Virus record (IMG/VR): IMGVR_UViG_3300023117_000052 | Span: 1-34,370 of that record | Strand: one strand, 5' to 3' | Length of the DNA: 34,370 nucleotides | Origin: a virus | Shown: piece by piece, positions 21,701-31,952 of the stretch | How the letters are laid out: each line of letters begins with the position of its first letter | Position numbering within the stretch: position 1 is the stretch's first letter | Notes under the pieces: model-generated | Told to the model about the DNA's origin: nothing | The model's database searches: none | What the model saw: only the letters and a program-made list of their open reading frames with translations | Translations under genes and position numbers: made by a program

Positions 21701-22957
21701 ATGGATTATTCAAGTATAGTAAATGCTTTTCTGCCGAAGATAGGATGGAGGCAAAACCTAAACCCAAGCGGTACACAGTTGGTGGACTTATTTACAAGTA
21801 CATCAGGGCTTTACTATAATGAGGTACATCCATTGCTGACGTTTAACAACCTTGAGGCATTATGTTTTGATGACTCAGATATTACCTATCCAACGTATAG
21901 CGGGGCAACTGAATATAGTTTTGGCGATATAGTAAAGGAGTCGGGAGTGGATTATATCTATATCAACCAGACGGCAAGTACAGGCAATACGCCTCCTAAT
22001 GCAACGTATTGGAGAAAGTATGAGGTACTGACAGAAACTCTAAGAAGAGAGACAGAAGCTGGTATCGTAAAAGCTATTAAAGATTGGTTTGGCTCTAAGA
22101 AGATGTTTAACACATCTAATAATCTATTAGAGTACGAGTATATGATACAAGCGAGTGGCAACGTAACGGATACGAATAGCAATGAGGGTAAGATTCGATT
22201 TATAGAGATAACTCCTTTGAATAGTAGGAGCTTAAAGTATGAGCCATTGCAGATAGGCTTACAGTTTGATAGTGTAGATACTATTCCTATTAAGATTTAC
22301 AAGTCGGGACAAAAGGCGGCTATTGATACGCAGAGCCTCAGTTACACTAATGCTGGTTCTATGCAATGGTTTGACCTTGACGTAGAGTTTGAGGCTGGTT
22401 TCAGGTATTGGCTAACGTATGACGAGAGTGCTATTGCGGGTACACAGAGTATCAATGGAACGAGGGATTACGAGTACAAGAATAGGGGCAGCAGGTATTC
22501 CTCTAATGAGTTCTTTCCTTTAGGTGGTTTTTATAAGGCAGTAGCAGGATACCAAACAGAGGGCAATAGCGAACTATGGGACTTATCTAAAAATACATAC
22601 ATCCTTGATAATAATTACGGCATAAACATTAAGTCTCGGGTAGTGTGTGATTATACGCAATTCATTATAGACCAAGCAGACGTATTCTACCCAGCTATTA
22701 TGCTGAGCGTTGGTATGTATATGCTGCGTAAGTTTGCTTTTAACCCTGAGGCGGTAGTTGATAGGTATGAGAGTAATTTGCGTAAAGAGGATATACTTTA
22801 TGAGATTGATGGCGATAGTCAAGGTGATAGCGGAAGTAATAGGCGACTAAGTAAACAATATGAGAGAGCAATAAAGAGCATACAATTTGACACAAGTGGC
22901 ATTGATGAGATATGCTTACCATGTAAGCGGAGGGGATTGAAGTATAGAACGACATAA
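21701..22957 (+). CDS. Head-tail connector-like protein with carbohydrate-binding-like module, 418 aa
   Basis: Located just after the capsid gene, where head completion proteins are encoded. Residues ~67-107 (ATEYSFGDIVKESGVDYIYI, then NATYWRKYE) match the pattern of CBM5/12 chitin-binding-like modules: Y..GD.V...G..Y...P.....W. The remainder is beta-rich in the middle and helical at ~325-400. The C-terminus has a CLPC pair. Probable structural role in the neck; the module is likely surface-exposed. The family name is not known to me. Confidence 0.5.
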   Translation: MDYSSIVNAFLPKIGWRQNLNPSGTQLVDLFTSTSGLYYNEVHPLLTFNNLEALCFDDSDITYPTYSGATEYSFGDIVKESGVDYIYINQTASTGNTPPNATYWRKYEVLTETLRRETEAGIVKAIKDWFGSKKMFNTSNNLLEYEYMIQASGNVTDTNSNEGKIRFIEITPLNSRSLKYEPLQIGLQFDSVDTIPIKIYKSGQKAAIDTQSLSYTNAGSMQWFDLDVEFEAGFRYWLTYDESAIAGTQSINGTRDYEYKNRGSRYSSNEFFPLGGFYKAVAGYQTEGNSELWDLSKNTYILDNNYGINIKSRVVCDYTQFIIDQADVFYPAIMLSVGMYMLRKFAFNPEAVVDRYESNLRKEDILYEIDGDSQGDSGSNRRLSKQYERAIKSIQFDTSGIDEICLPCKRRGLKYRTT

Positions 22958-22976
22958 TAAAAAAAAATGATAGCAG

Positions 22977-23423
22977 ATGTCCAATCCTATAAGAGATATA
23001 GTCAAGAAAATAAGACAGATAAGAAAAAAACTTGATGCCATTATTATTGATGCCGTCAAGGAGAATGAGAATATAGTCATTGACTTAAACACATCTCAAT
23101 TATTTAAAGGTAAGGAGAGTACGGGCGAAGCTATTGCGCCGCCGTATAGACCTATGACCATATCTATTAAAGCATCAAAAGGACAACCAACCAACAGGGT
23201 AACGTTAAAAGACGAAGGCGATTTTTATAGAGGGTTCTTCGTCAATTATGGTAATGATTGGTTTGCGTTAGGTAGTGATGACGAGAAGGCGTTAAAGCTG
23301 GAAAGGAAGTACGGTGCTGACATTTATGGATTAACGCAAGAGAGCATAGATGAGTTAAGTGAATATATCAAAGAGGATGTAGAGAAGTTTCTTGAAGAAG
23401 AGTTTATGAAATTAGTTAATTGA
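22977..23423 (+). CDS. Putative neck / tail-completion protein, 148 aa
   Basis: Basic N-terminal helix (RDIVKKIRQIRKKLD), a middle with APPYRPMTISIKASKGQPT and FVNYGNDWFALGSDD, and the C-terminus IYGLTQESIDELSEYIKED. The latter resembles small phage head-tail joining or virion morphogenesis proteins. It stands between the connector-like gene and a tail-terminator-like gene, which suits that role. Start is ATG 22977; another ATG at 22967 is out of frame and stops early. Confidence 0.45.
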   Translation: MSNPIRDIVKKIRQIRKKLDAIIIDAVKENENIVIDLNTSQLFKGKESTGEAIAPPYRPMTISIKASKGQPTNRVTLKDEGDFYRGFFVNYGNDWFALGSDDEKALKLERKYGADIYGLTQESIDELSEYIKEDVEKFLEEEFMKLVN

Positions 23424-23446
23424 GGTGCAACTGTAACAGTATAAGT

Positions 23447-24016
23447 ATGGCAATACCAAGTAAGATAGAATCAAGGTTATTAGATACGGCGTGTGATTTA
23501 ATTGCGTCTAAGATGAGTTCACGGGTCAGTTGGTTAGATAACTCATATGGCAAAATTGAGGTCTTTAGAGAGGGTGCAGGACGTGATGAGGTGGTATTCC
23601 CTGCTATCTATGATGGAGGCAAGACGGGTCGCAGTATGATAAACTTAATGCCTGATAAAGACTTGGGTAATTTTATGTTTATCAGGGCGAGTGAGAGCCA
23701 TGATACACGCATAAGCGGTAACGTAATATTTATAGAGTGTGATATTGATTTAGTGTTTTGGTTTAACTACAAAAAGGTATATCCATCAGACCATCAAAAT
23801 AGGACGATAGAGAATATAAAGTATGATGTATTAATGGAATTAAAAAAGGGTGTGCCTAACGTTCAGCTTGAGTGGGAAGAACTTACTGTATCTGTAAGCG
23901 AGGCTGATATTTATGGTGATTATACCCTAACGGATAAAGACAAGGGGTATTTGAAGCGACCCTATGGAGCGATTATGATAACGACAAAAATATACTATTC
24001 GGAATTATGCGACTAA
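23447..24016 (+). CDS. Putative tail-terminator-like protein, 189 aa
   Basis: I chose ATG 23447 (MAIPSKIESRLLDTACDLIA); an upstream TTG at 23420 only adds a Cys-rich stretch. Beta-strand patterns (VVFPAIYDGG; VIFIECDIDLVFWFNY) are followed by helices (IENIKYDVLMELKKGV). The place between neck and chaperone genes suggests a tail terminator that caps the tube. Ends overlapping the next gene by 10 bases. Family match not certain. Confidence 0.45.
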   Translation: MAIPSKIESRLLDTACDLIASKMSSRVSWLDNSYGKIEVFREGAGRDEVVFPAIYDGGKTGRSMINLMPDKDLGNFMFIRASESHDTRISGNVIFIECDIDLVFWFNYKKVYPSDHQNRTIENIKYDVLMELKKGVPNVQLEWEELTVSVSEADIYGDYTLTDKDKGYLKRPYGAIMITTKIYYSELCD

Positions 24017-24762
24017 ATGTAAATGGAAATATTGTACGTCTGTGGGACTCCATTGAGGAGATGCCCATAACAAGGTATCAGGACTTTAATAAATACCTTA
24101 TGATTGATAGTGGTATAGGAAGTGATACAGAAGATGTGATTAAACATACTGTAACATTAGAGCGATTTATAACGGAAAAAAAGCAACCCCAAGCGTTAAA
24201 GGAATTGGCTAATATGAGGCAAAATATGATGTTCATACTTGCTGGCATAAACCCTAAGCATGATGCCTTTGCGCAACTGGTAAGGGAATTGAATGGCAAG
24301 AAGTATGACGGTGCATTGACAAGGGATGACATAGAGGAGATAAAAGAGGAGTTAGATAAAACGGGTATGTCATTCAAGAAGATGGCAGCTACGTTGGATG
24401 AAGTAAAAAAAAAATTAGACGTAGAGTTCGAGGTTTATTTTCCCGAGACAGTAAATAACGTAACTCTTATAGACTATTTTACAAGGCTAAAGAGGTTTGC
24501 CATATTGATAGCACAAAAGGTACAAGGAGTTAAAGATATTGATGGCGATATTGACAAGATAGAGAAAAGTATAATAGATAGTTACGAGCCAAAGATTTAT
24601 AGCGGTGATTCAGGGTTAGAGGTAACGCATACGACTAATTTTAACGAGACGAGCTTAGCATTGAGTCAAAGGTTTAATAAAGACCCTGACAAATTAACTG
24701 TATTAAAGTTTTATCAGTTGGTAGAGCTTGTAAAACAACAAAACAAGAATAATGGCAATTAA
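24007..24762 (+). CDS. Putative tail assembly chaperone, 251 aa
   Basis: It lies immediately before the tape measure gene, the usual position for chaperones that coat the tape measure. Helical and charged, with SIEEMPITRYQDFNKYL at the start (typical of such phage proteins) and KFYQLVELVKQQNKN at the end. Codons 133-136 contain an A10 run where slippage would truncate the product, a possible two-form arrangement. It overlaps both neighbours by about 10 bases. Confidence 0.55.
   Translation: MRLNVNGNIVRLWDSIEEMPITRYQDFNKYLMIDSGIGSDTEDVIKHTVTLERFITEKKQPQALKELANMRQNMMFILAGINPKHDAFAQLVRELNGKKYDGALTRDDIEEIKEELDKTGMSFKKMAATLDEVKKKLDVEFEVYFPETVNNVTLIDYFTRLKRFAILIAQKVQGVKDIDGDIDKIEKSIIDSYEPKIYSGDSGLEVTHTTNFNETSLALSQRFNKDPDKLTVLKFYQLVELVKQQNKNNGN
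24405..24414 (+). other. A10 slippery run in the tail-chaperone candidate
   Basis: GTA-AAA-AAA-AAA-TTA in the zero frame. A -1 slip gives 14 more codons and a stop (about 150 aa); a +1 slip stops at once (TAG at 24416). Tail chaperones often use slippage to make two products; here the zero frame is the long form. Confidence 0.35.
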
Positions 24763-27610
24763 GACATCACAGTTAATCCAAGACGATAACTTAGAAGCCT
24801 TAGAGGATAAGTTAAAGAAGTTGGCTAAGACTTATCAGGATGAGATGGATAAGATGATAAAGAAGGCTAAGGAGTTTGAGGAGACGATGAAGAATTTTAA
24901 TCCTGCGGGTGGTAATGAGCAGCGTCAGGGGGTTAAGGACATGACTGTTGATATAAAGAAGCTATATCAAGAATATGAACAACTAAATGCTAAAAATTTA
25001 GATAATGTCAAGAGGCTTGAGGCGCTAAAGATGGCGAAGCAGAAGGTAAGGAGGGAGCAAAAGTTAGAGATAAAGGAAAATGCAGCCGCAGAGGGTTCGT
25101 ACGACCAACTGTCGGCTAAGTACGCTAAGATGAAGATGGAACTAAATGCTATGTCTAAGGCGCAGAGATTGGGTACTAAGGAAGGGCGTAGAATGGAGAA
25201 ACAAGCCAAGAAGATATACGAGGAGATGGATAAATTCCAAAAGGCTACGGGCAAATCCCAACTTAGCGTAGGTAGGTACGGTGATGCTATTAAAGGTCTT
25301 GGAGGGAAGATGGCTGGTATGCTCGGTATTGCTGGTGGTGTAATAGGTGTAGTAGTTGGTTTGTTTAATGCTTTTAAGCGTTCAGAGAAGGGCGCACAGT
25401 TTATGACAAAGGTTACGGGCGCATTAAATGGCACTATGTCTGTATTAAGTGATTTGACGGTTGATTTGTCTGAATACTTAGTTAATGCCTTTAATAACCC
25501 TAAACAGGCATTGCAAGACTTTGGAAAACTACTATTAGACCAAGTAGTAAACCGAGTAAAGGCGAGTGTAGAGTTAGTTGGAGCATTAGGTAATGTATTA
25601 TTATCAGCGTTAAAATTAGATAAAAATGGCGTTAATCAGGCTTTGAGTGATGCTGGGGAAGCACTTCTGAAAATGGGTACTGGGTTGGATGATGAAGGAA
25701 TTGAGAATTTTGCCGAAGCGATAGGTAATACTGCTGGCAAGGTAGAAGACCTTAGCAATCAGTTTATAAAACTTGAGGAAAGCCGCAGGGATATACGCAA
25801 GGAGAATGCTGGGCTGATAACTCAGATAGAAACCTTAAGGCAAGAGGAGGAGTTACTACAAGCACAGTCGGCTAATACCATCAGGTCGGAGCAAGAGAGG
25901 CAGGATGCTATTAAAGAAAGTATGAAGATTTCGGAACAGAGAATAGGGTTAGAGAAGCAGATAGCACAAAACAATCTTAAGTTAATTGATGACGAGATAG
26001 CGATAAGAAGAAAAAATGGCGAGGATGTATTAGACCTCCTTGAGCAGAGGGCAACGGCAGCAGCAGAGGTTATTAGGATAAACGGTGAATTAGCGAAGAC
26101 AGAAGAAGAGAACTCGCAAAAGTCATTAGAGCTTGAGCAAGAGAATACGGAGTTTAGGTTAGATGTTATCCGTGATGGCTTTGATAGGATAAAGACGATT
26201 AACGAAAGGAGGGTTGCCGATGAATCAAAGTCATTTGATGAGCGGAGGGCTATCCTTGAGGAAACGAATAGATTAAGCGATAAGGCATATAATGACCAAA
26301 TAAAGGTTATTGAGGATTTTATAGGGCAAACGATAGACGGCAACGACTTGGTAAATACAAGTGATTCTGAAGTGTTGGCGCAAAAGATAGAAAGTTTCGC
26401 CACTACTAAAGAGATGGAGAAGCAGTTATTTGATGCGGTTAGGGATAGACAACAGGCTAACCAAGACTTGGCTGATTCCACAAAGGAATTAAATGAGGCA
26501 GAGAATGATTATAACAAGACTTTAGCTGATAGGGGGTTGCGAGAATTAGAGACGGCACAACAAGCTGCAATACTGAGGATGCAGAGAGAAAAAAAGTCAG
26601 AGGAAGATATTGAGCGATTTAAATTATTAAGCGACCAAAAGATACTACAATATAAATTAGATAATTTAGATAAAGAGAACGAGTATCAAAGAATTTTATT
26701 AGAAGAGCAGTTAGCATACACTAAAGACCAATTAAAAGAACTTGGCGAAGGTAAAGAGTCTAAGACCATTTGGGATATGGCGGGGATTGACTTGAGCCCC
26801 GAAGGTCAAAAGCTATTAGAGAAAGGATTAAGTACTGCACTAAGTAACATACAGAATTTCACGCAGAAAAGCGTTGAATTAGCTAATCAGCGAGTACAGG
26901 CGGCGCAGAATGAGGTAGCAGAGGCGCAGAGGAACTTGCAGACGGAGATACAATTAAGAAATCAAGGGTTTGCATCTAACGTAGACCAAGCGAGGAAAGA
27001 CCTTGAGTTAGCAAAAAGTAAAGAGGAACAGGCATTAGCGCAGAGGCGTAAAGCACAACAACAACAGATATTACTTGATACGGCGTTACAAGCGAGTAAC
27101 CTTATTACCGCAGTTACGGAGATATGGAAAAGTGAGATACCTTTTTTCTTAAAGCTACCCGCCATTGCTACTATGTTCGGTTCGTTCGTTGCAAGTAAAG
27201 CAAAAGCATTTGCATTGACTAAAGAAGAATTTGCCGAAGGTGGTCTTGAAATTATAGGCGGTGGTAGGCATGGTAGCGGCAGAGATACGCTTGTAGGTAT
27301 TAGTGGCAATAGGGCTCAATTTGCTGAACAGGGCGAAGCAAGAATGATACTATCACGGAGGGCAACGGCTAAATATAAAAAGGAGCTGCAACCATTATTT
27401 GAATCATTGAGCAGGGGTACTTTTGAGAATGACTACCTACTAAGGGCAAATAGTCAAATACCTGTATTTAGCGTAACCAATAAAACGGATATGAGTAAGG
27501 CGGAGAGGGAACTTGAAGCTATAAGGAAGCAAGGTGAGGAGCAAGTGTATTACCTGAATGGCAAGAAAATAATTAAGCGCAATAATAGACTAATAAGAAA
27601 GAATGTATAG
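24752..27610 (+). CDS. Tape measure protein, 952 aa
   Basis: Long and mostly helical, with extensive coiled coil (LEALEDKLKKLAKTYQDEMD at the N-terminus; ~330-730 and ~790-830). Hydrophobic segment at ~185-207 (GMLGIAGGVIGVVVGLFNAF), another near ~800-815. It sets the tail length and passes to the cell envelope during DNA entry. By the usual ~0.15 nm per residue the tail would be about 140 nm. The C-terminal part carries FAEGGLEIIGGGRHGSGRDT. It follows the chaperone candidate and overlaps the next gene by 8 bases. Confidence 0.85.
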   Translation: MAIKTSQLIQDDNLEALEDKLKKLAKTYQDEMDKMIKKAKEFEETMKNFNPAGGNEQRQGVKDMTVDIKKLYQEYEQLNAKNLDNVKRLEALKMAKQKVRREQKLEIKENAAAEGSYDQLSAKYAKMKMELNAMSKAQRLGTKEGRRMEKQAKKIYEEMDKFQKATGKSQLSVGRYGDAIKGLGGKMAGMLGIAGGVIGVVVGLFNAFKRSEKGAQFMTKVTGALNGTMSVLSDLTVDLSEYLVNAFNNPKQALQDFGKLLLDQVVNRVKASVELVGALGNVLLSALKLDKNGVNQALSDAGEALLKMGTGLDDEGIENFAEAIGNTAGKVEDLSNQFIKLEESRRDIRKENAGLITQIETLRQEEELLQAQSANTIRSEQERQDAIKESMKISEQRIGLEKQIAQNNLKLIDDEIAIRRKNGEDVLDLLEQRATAAAEVIRINGELAKTEEENSQKSLELEQENTEFRLDVIRDGFDRIKTINERRVADESKSFDERRAILEETNRLSDKAYNDQIKVIEDFIGQTIDGNDLVNTSDSEVLAQKIESFATTKEMEKQLFDAVRDRQQANQDLADSTKELNEAENDYNKTLADRGLRELETAQQAAILRMQREKKSEEDIERFKLLSDQKILQYKLDNLDKENEYQRILLEEQLAYTKDQLKELGEGKESKTIWDMAGIDLSPEGQKLLEKGLSTALSNIQNFTQKSVELANQRVQAAQNEVAEAQRNLQTEIQLRNQGFASNVDQARKDLELAKSKEEQALAQRRKAQQQQILLDTALQASNLITAVTEIWKSEIPFFLKLPAIATMFGSFVASKAKAFALTKEEFAEGGLEIIGGGRHGSGRDTLVGISGNRAQFAEQGEARMILSRRATAKYKKELQPLFESLSRGTFENDYLLRANSQIPVFSVTNKTDMSKAERELEAIRKQGEEQVYYLNGKKIIKRNNRLIRKNV

Positions 27611-30113
27611 GTTTTATCTTGACATATTTAATACAACGAAGCAAGTATATCCTAAATTTGAAAAGACGGCTATTACGTCCAGTAGGGAATCAGAGCAATT
27701 CTTTTTGCGTAAGAAGTTTCCTAAGTTTCAATTTATAGGCGAGGACTTTGACTTTATAAATAATGGTAGCATCTATTATGAATATACGTTAAGATGGGAG
27801 AAGTGGGACGATGGAGAATATAGGGAGATTTTGAGGGGTACGTTTACTAAGGCTAAATGCTCAGAGATAGATGAGGACTTAAAGATAATAGAGGTAGAGC
27901 CAAAAGTAGAGGATAGATATACAAAACTGCTTGAGTTTGCTGATGTAGAGTATGACTTTCTAAAGTATAATCCATCTATATCTTCGGTGCAATATAGCCG
28001 AAAGCCTATAATACAAGTCTATGTGCTGGGTTCAAATAAGATAACAAACATCTTAAAGGACAGGTCATGGGAGCAGGAGTGTACGGTGGTTAATGATAGT
28101 CAAGTTACGGGAATTGTAACTGCTAACCAAGTATTAGTAAACGACTACTATTTTGGCGATACTCCAATTTTAAAGGCTTATGTTACAGGAGTTGGTGCTG
28201 GTGTTACCCCTAACGTAACAGGTCAATATACTGATGAGTATTTTAATACCAATAGAAATGCTTTTAAGAATGGTATTTATAGGATAGTATCTTATGGTCT
28301 ATATGATAGCAATGGTCAAATTAATGGGTCTGATGTTGATTTAATGCGAGGCTGGTATTCTTTTGTACTTACGTCAGGGACTTTAGACGATACAGACTTT
28401 GATTCTTCTTGGGATTTTCCTTTGTCTATTGGTGGAACAACTACGCTTAAATATGTGGGCAAGTTTGGTTCTAATTACTATTTTAAGAGCTTAACTCAAC
28501 AAGTAGATATAAGCCTAAGTGGGACAATGACTCATAATGCTAACGCAAATAACACGAGTAGTAAGAGCTTTACAAGGGTCGATATATCACAAAGGGCGTT
28601 CCGTTGGGCAATATACAATACGGCATCAAGCGAGTATGTTTTTATTGCTCCTATGTTTGAGAACTTAAACGAGAATCCCACATATAATAAAGCGACAACC
28701 TTTACCAAAGCAACTAAGAATGGTACAAGTGGTTATATTATAGATACAAGCACCCAAGTAAGACTATTCCAAGCCGAGATATACGCAAGGACGCTTTATA
28801 ATCCAAATATAGACATAGGCGTAGCGGATGCAGACCAAAAGGTAGTACCTGAAGAAGATATTATACCTAATTCACCTAATTATACGCTTGTAGAGCCTCT
28901 TAATTTAACGGATGCACAATTATTTATGTCTGACAATAATAGTGCGACAGAGGACATTTATGGCAGGATAAGTAATGATGCTTTATATTTTGCTGGGAAT
29001 TATTTTAATGAGGTAATTCCTATTTCGGGCAATGATGCTATCCCTATAAATCTTGGTCAATGGACGGAGGCATCTACATGGTTTGAACATACTGCTGCAA
29101 CAAATGCCATACAAGCAAATACGGAGACTATATTATTGAGACACGCATATAAGTTAAGCGATGTTATAGATGTCTTATTGGAACAGATAGACAGTACGGT
29201 AACGCATGGCGGCACAAGTGCGGTGAGCGACTTTCTTTACGGAGTTTCCAACTCTATAAGGGGTACACAAAGGGAAGTATTTATTACGCCTAAGAGTAAT
29301 ATAATAACGGCTAATTACGATACTCCAGCTACCAAGTCTGTCATTACTTTTAATTCAATTTTAAACCTATTGCGCAATGTCTATAATTGTTACATAGATA
29401 TTGATGAGGATAATAAGTTGATAATAGAGCACGTACAGTATTTTATGAATGGTAGGACTTACACAGGTACTAATACGAGTATTGATTTAACAACCGTTTT
29501 TAATCCGAGAACGGGTAAGGCGATAACCAGTCAAACGAATAAGTATAGCTACGAGCAACAAGAGATACCGCAATTTATAGAGATAAAATGGCTTGATGAG
29601 ACGAGTGATGACTTTGATGGGGAGTACATAGAGTGCTTAGATAATTTTGTTCAGAAGGGGTTAATAGACTCCCGCTCGGCTGATAAATTTACGTCTGATA
29701 TTGATTATATTGGGATTAACTCCAACGAGATAAGTAAGGCTGGATTTGTTCTTTTTGAGGCTACTTTAACGGGAGGTATTTATACGATAGTAGAGCCTAC
29801 GATAACAGTAAATGGAAGGAATAAGACGATGCAGAACGGATATTTGTCTGTTCCATACTTACAAGAGACATTTATGATATACAATGCGCCATCTAATACG
29901 ATGAGTATTAACGGAGGCACACACGACATAAGCGTAGATGGTGGCTCATTAAAAAGGAATAAAATACAAGAATTAGAACTGCCTAATGTGCTTTATGTCG
30001 ATGAGCAAAGACTAATTACTACATCATTGGGTAGCGGTCTTGTCGTTGATAAAGAGGACACTACTGATGACGGAACTTTAAAAATAAAGATAGAGCATGA
30101 TACCGAATTATAA
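27603..30113 (+). CDS. Distal tail / baseplate protein, 836 aa
   Basis: First large gene after the tape measure, where distal tail proteins are encoded. The N-terminus reads MYRFYLDIFNTTKQVYPKF, then EYTLRWEKWDDGEYREILRG and IEVEPKVEDRYTKLLEF. The rest is beta-rich, with Asn/Thr-rich loops (~180-330) that may be an exposed insertion. A Dit- or hub-like role is likely. No peptidase motif is seen. Overlaps the tape measure and the next gene. Confidence 0.55.
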   Translation: MYRFYLDIFNTTKQVYPKFEKTAITSSRESEQFFLRKKFPKFQFIGEDFDFINNGSIYYEYTLRWEKWDDGEYREILRGTFTKAKCSEIDEDLKIIEVEPKVEDRYTKLLEFADVEYDFLKYNPSISSVQYSRKPIIQVYVLGSNKITNILKDRSWEQECTVVNDSQVTGIVTANQVLVNDYYFGDTPILKAYVTGVGAGVTPNVTGQYTDEYFNTNRNAFKNGIYRIVSYGLYDSNGQINGSDVDLMRGWYSFVLTSGTLDDTDFDSSWDFPLSIGGTTTLKYVGKFGSNYYFKSLTQQVDISLSGTMTHNANANNTSSKSFTRVDISQRAFRWAIYNTASSEYVFIAPMFENLNENPTYNKATTFTKATKNGTSGYIIDTSTQVRLFQAEIYARTLYNPNIDIGVADADQKVVPEEDIIPNSPNYTLVEPLNLTDAQLFMSDNNSATEDIYGRISNDALYFAGNYFNEVIPISGNDAIPINLGQWTEASTWFEHTAATNAIQANTETILLRHAYKLSDVIDVLLEQIDSTVTHGGTSAVSDFLYGVSNSIRGTQREVFITPKSNIITANYDTPATKSVITFNSILNLLRNVYNCYIDIDEDNKLIIEHVQYFMNGRTYTGTNTSIDLTTVFNPRTGKAITSQTNKYSYEQQEIPQFIEIKWLDETSDDFDGEYIECLDNFVQKGLIDSRSADKFTSDIDYIGINSNEISKAGFVLFEATLTGGIYTIVEPTITVNGRNKTMQNGYLSVPYLQETFMIYNAPSNTMSINGGTHDISVDGGSLKRNKIQELELPNVLYVDEQRLITTSLGSGLVVDKEDTTDDGTLKIKIEHDTEL

Positions 30114-31932
30114 CATATTAAAGTTTCAGAAAGAGACAAGTCTACTTTATACCAATAGAGAGTACAGTTTCTCTGTGCCTAAGATAATTGCTGAACAACG
30201 GAAAATACCACCTTTCCAAGTCATACGCCAACAGTTAGTCAATTCACCTATTACCAAGTTTGAGCTAACGAGATGCGAGACTGGTACAACCATTGATATT
30301 TTAAGCGAGATGAATGCGGCTGGGCTATCTATTCAAGAGGGCGGAGAGATAGAGAATTATGACTCTACATCTTTGGTAGTGCAGTCTGCCGATGATAATA
30401 AGTGTGCATGGTCGCAGTCAATAGGCGGCTCATTTACAAAGTTTAGATTTTTGAGATGCTGGATGTACTGCGATGACATAGACAACATACCTACGCAATT
30501 TAGGGCGAGGATACTGGATGCCTACGGAGGTACACAGATGGCAGAGAGTGCAATAGTAACTATATCACCCAAATACAAGCAGTCATTCTCTATAATGTTC
30601 GATTTTGGGAGTGTTTACGATAATAGCGTTTTATTAGATAACCTTTACTTGGAAGTTGCCGCAGATGGCGTATGGTCGCCTTATGGTAAAGATGTGTATT
30701 CAGGACAAACTATGAAGCACACGACATACACAGGCACAGAGGACACTACTGACTATGCTACTGTATCGGGAACTGATGCAGCCAGTGATACTTATTCTTG
30801 GCGAGTAGTAGGGACTAAGTACGGAGGTAATTATGATGTCATTGTAAATGACGGTACTGCCATTGACTTATATTTGGATAAGGGTACATACTCTATTGAA
30901 ATGAGCGATGGCATTAATACTTGGTATAGCGAGAAGTTTATAATTATGGACTATATCCATGATAAGATTAAGCTAACGTATTGGCACAATAACGATTTAT
31001 CCTTACCTAATAACTTAGGTACTATGCGTTATTACGATGGCTATAAAAATGAGTTAATACTGATGGCTAAGGTGAGAAGCCCTGAGTATTTAGTTGAAAA
31101 AGAAGTGATAGAGAAGAACTTGGAGCAACTAACAATATCTTCATCTTCGAGTAAAAGGTATCAATTTAAGTTTTTAGCCTCAGAGTATATGCTTGACGCT
31201 ATACGCCTAATAGACTTGCATCATAATATACAGATGGAGTATGAGGGTAAACTTATTACGGTTCAGGACTTTGCTTTTAATATAGAGGGATGGGACGAGA
31301 AGGGCTATTATGCTTATTGTAAGATAGAGTTTACCGAGCAAGACATGGTAACGACAAGCGGTTCCGCAAGTCCTGACGGAACGTATATCCCTCAAGAAGT
31401 GCTGGATATTACATTCCCTACTGAAATTGACATAGATGCTATTGGTTACGATTATGAGACTGATGAGGAGATATTGGAGGCTGATAGATTGACTTATAGT
31501 ACAAAGGTTGCTTCTAAGTATGTCATTGTGAACAATGCAGGGACGAGAACGCTATGGGAGTGGTCGGGTTCACTACCATTAACGCAAATAATAATGACGG
31601 CATACGATGTAGTCAAGTTAGAGGACAGTACTGGAGAGACCTATTACTACAATAGTGCGGGTTCACTTGTTACAGATTCAGAGATAGTAACGGTAACAAA
31701 TACTGGAGGCTTTACAAGGAATGTAACTGGTAGGACGTTTAAGACGGCTTACGTTCAAGTGGAATATGAGTTGGCTGGAAGCACATTTGTTATGTCCCCT
31801 GTATCTGATGGCTTAGAGTTTATAAATAATGGTATAGACATAGACCCTGCTGGTGGCATAGTACAGTTTAGGCTTCATGTCTTTGGCAAGGACAAGACGT
31901 TTAGCGTTAGTCCGTGGAAAGCGAATGTTTAA
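30097..31932 (+). CDS. Tail tip / baseplate protein, 611 aa
   Basis: Begins MIPNYNILKFQKETSLLYTN and continues with beta-rich modules. A middle portion (~235-290) has Ig-like or carbohydrate-binding-like strands (SWRVVGTKYGGNYDVIVND; GTYSIEMSDGINTWYSEKF). A later conserved-looking region is FLASEYMLDAIRLIDLHHNI, leading to GWDEKGYYAYCKIEFTEQD. It is placed between the distal tail and lysis genes and probably forms the tip holding fibres. It overlaps the preceding gene by 17 bases. Family unknown. Confidence 0.5.
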   Translation: MIPNYNILKFQKETSLLYTNREYSFSVPKIIAEQRKIPPFQVIRQQLVNSPITKFELTRCETGTTIDILSEMNAAGLSIQEGGEIENYDSTSLVVQSADDNKCAWSQSIGGSFTKFRFLRCWMYCDDIDNIPTQFRARILDAYGGTQMAESAIVTISPKYKQSFSIMFDFGSVYDNSVLLDNLYLEVAADGVWSPYGKDVYSGQTMKHTTYTGTEDTTDYATVSGTDAASDTYSWRVVGTKYGGNYDVIVNDGTAIDLYLDKGTYSIEMSDGINTWYSEKFIIMDYIHDKIKLTYWHNNDLSLPNNLGTMRYYDGYKNELILMAKVRSPEYLVEKEVIEKNLEQLTISSSSSKRYQFKFLASEYMLDAIRLIDLHHNIQMEYEGKLITVQDFAFNIEGWDEKGYYAYCKIEFTEQDMVTTSGSASPDGTYIPQEVLDITFPTEIDIDAIGYDYETDEEILEADRLTYSTKVASKYVIVNNAGTRTLWEWSGSLPLTQIIMTAYDVVKLEDSTGETYYYNSAGSLVTDSEIVTVTNTGGFTRNVTGRTFKTAYVQVEYELAGSTFVMSPVSDGLEFINNGIDIDPAGGIVQFRLHVFGKDKTFSVSPWKANV

Positions 31933-31952
31933 CAATTTAAAATAGATTTACG

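Noticed and set aside
24967-25434. 155-codon reverse-strand frame
   Set aside because: Antisense of the tape measure N-terminal region; composition is a strand shadow.
25822-26481. 219-codon reverse-strand frame
   Set aside because: Antisense of the tape measure coiled coil. Ser/Leu-rich composition is what repeated Glu/Lys/Arg codons give on the opposite strand; no start context or motif.
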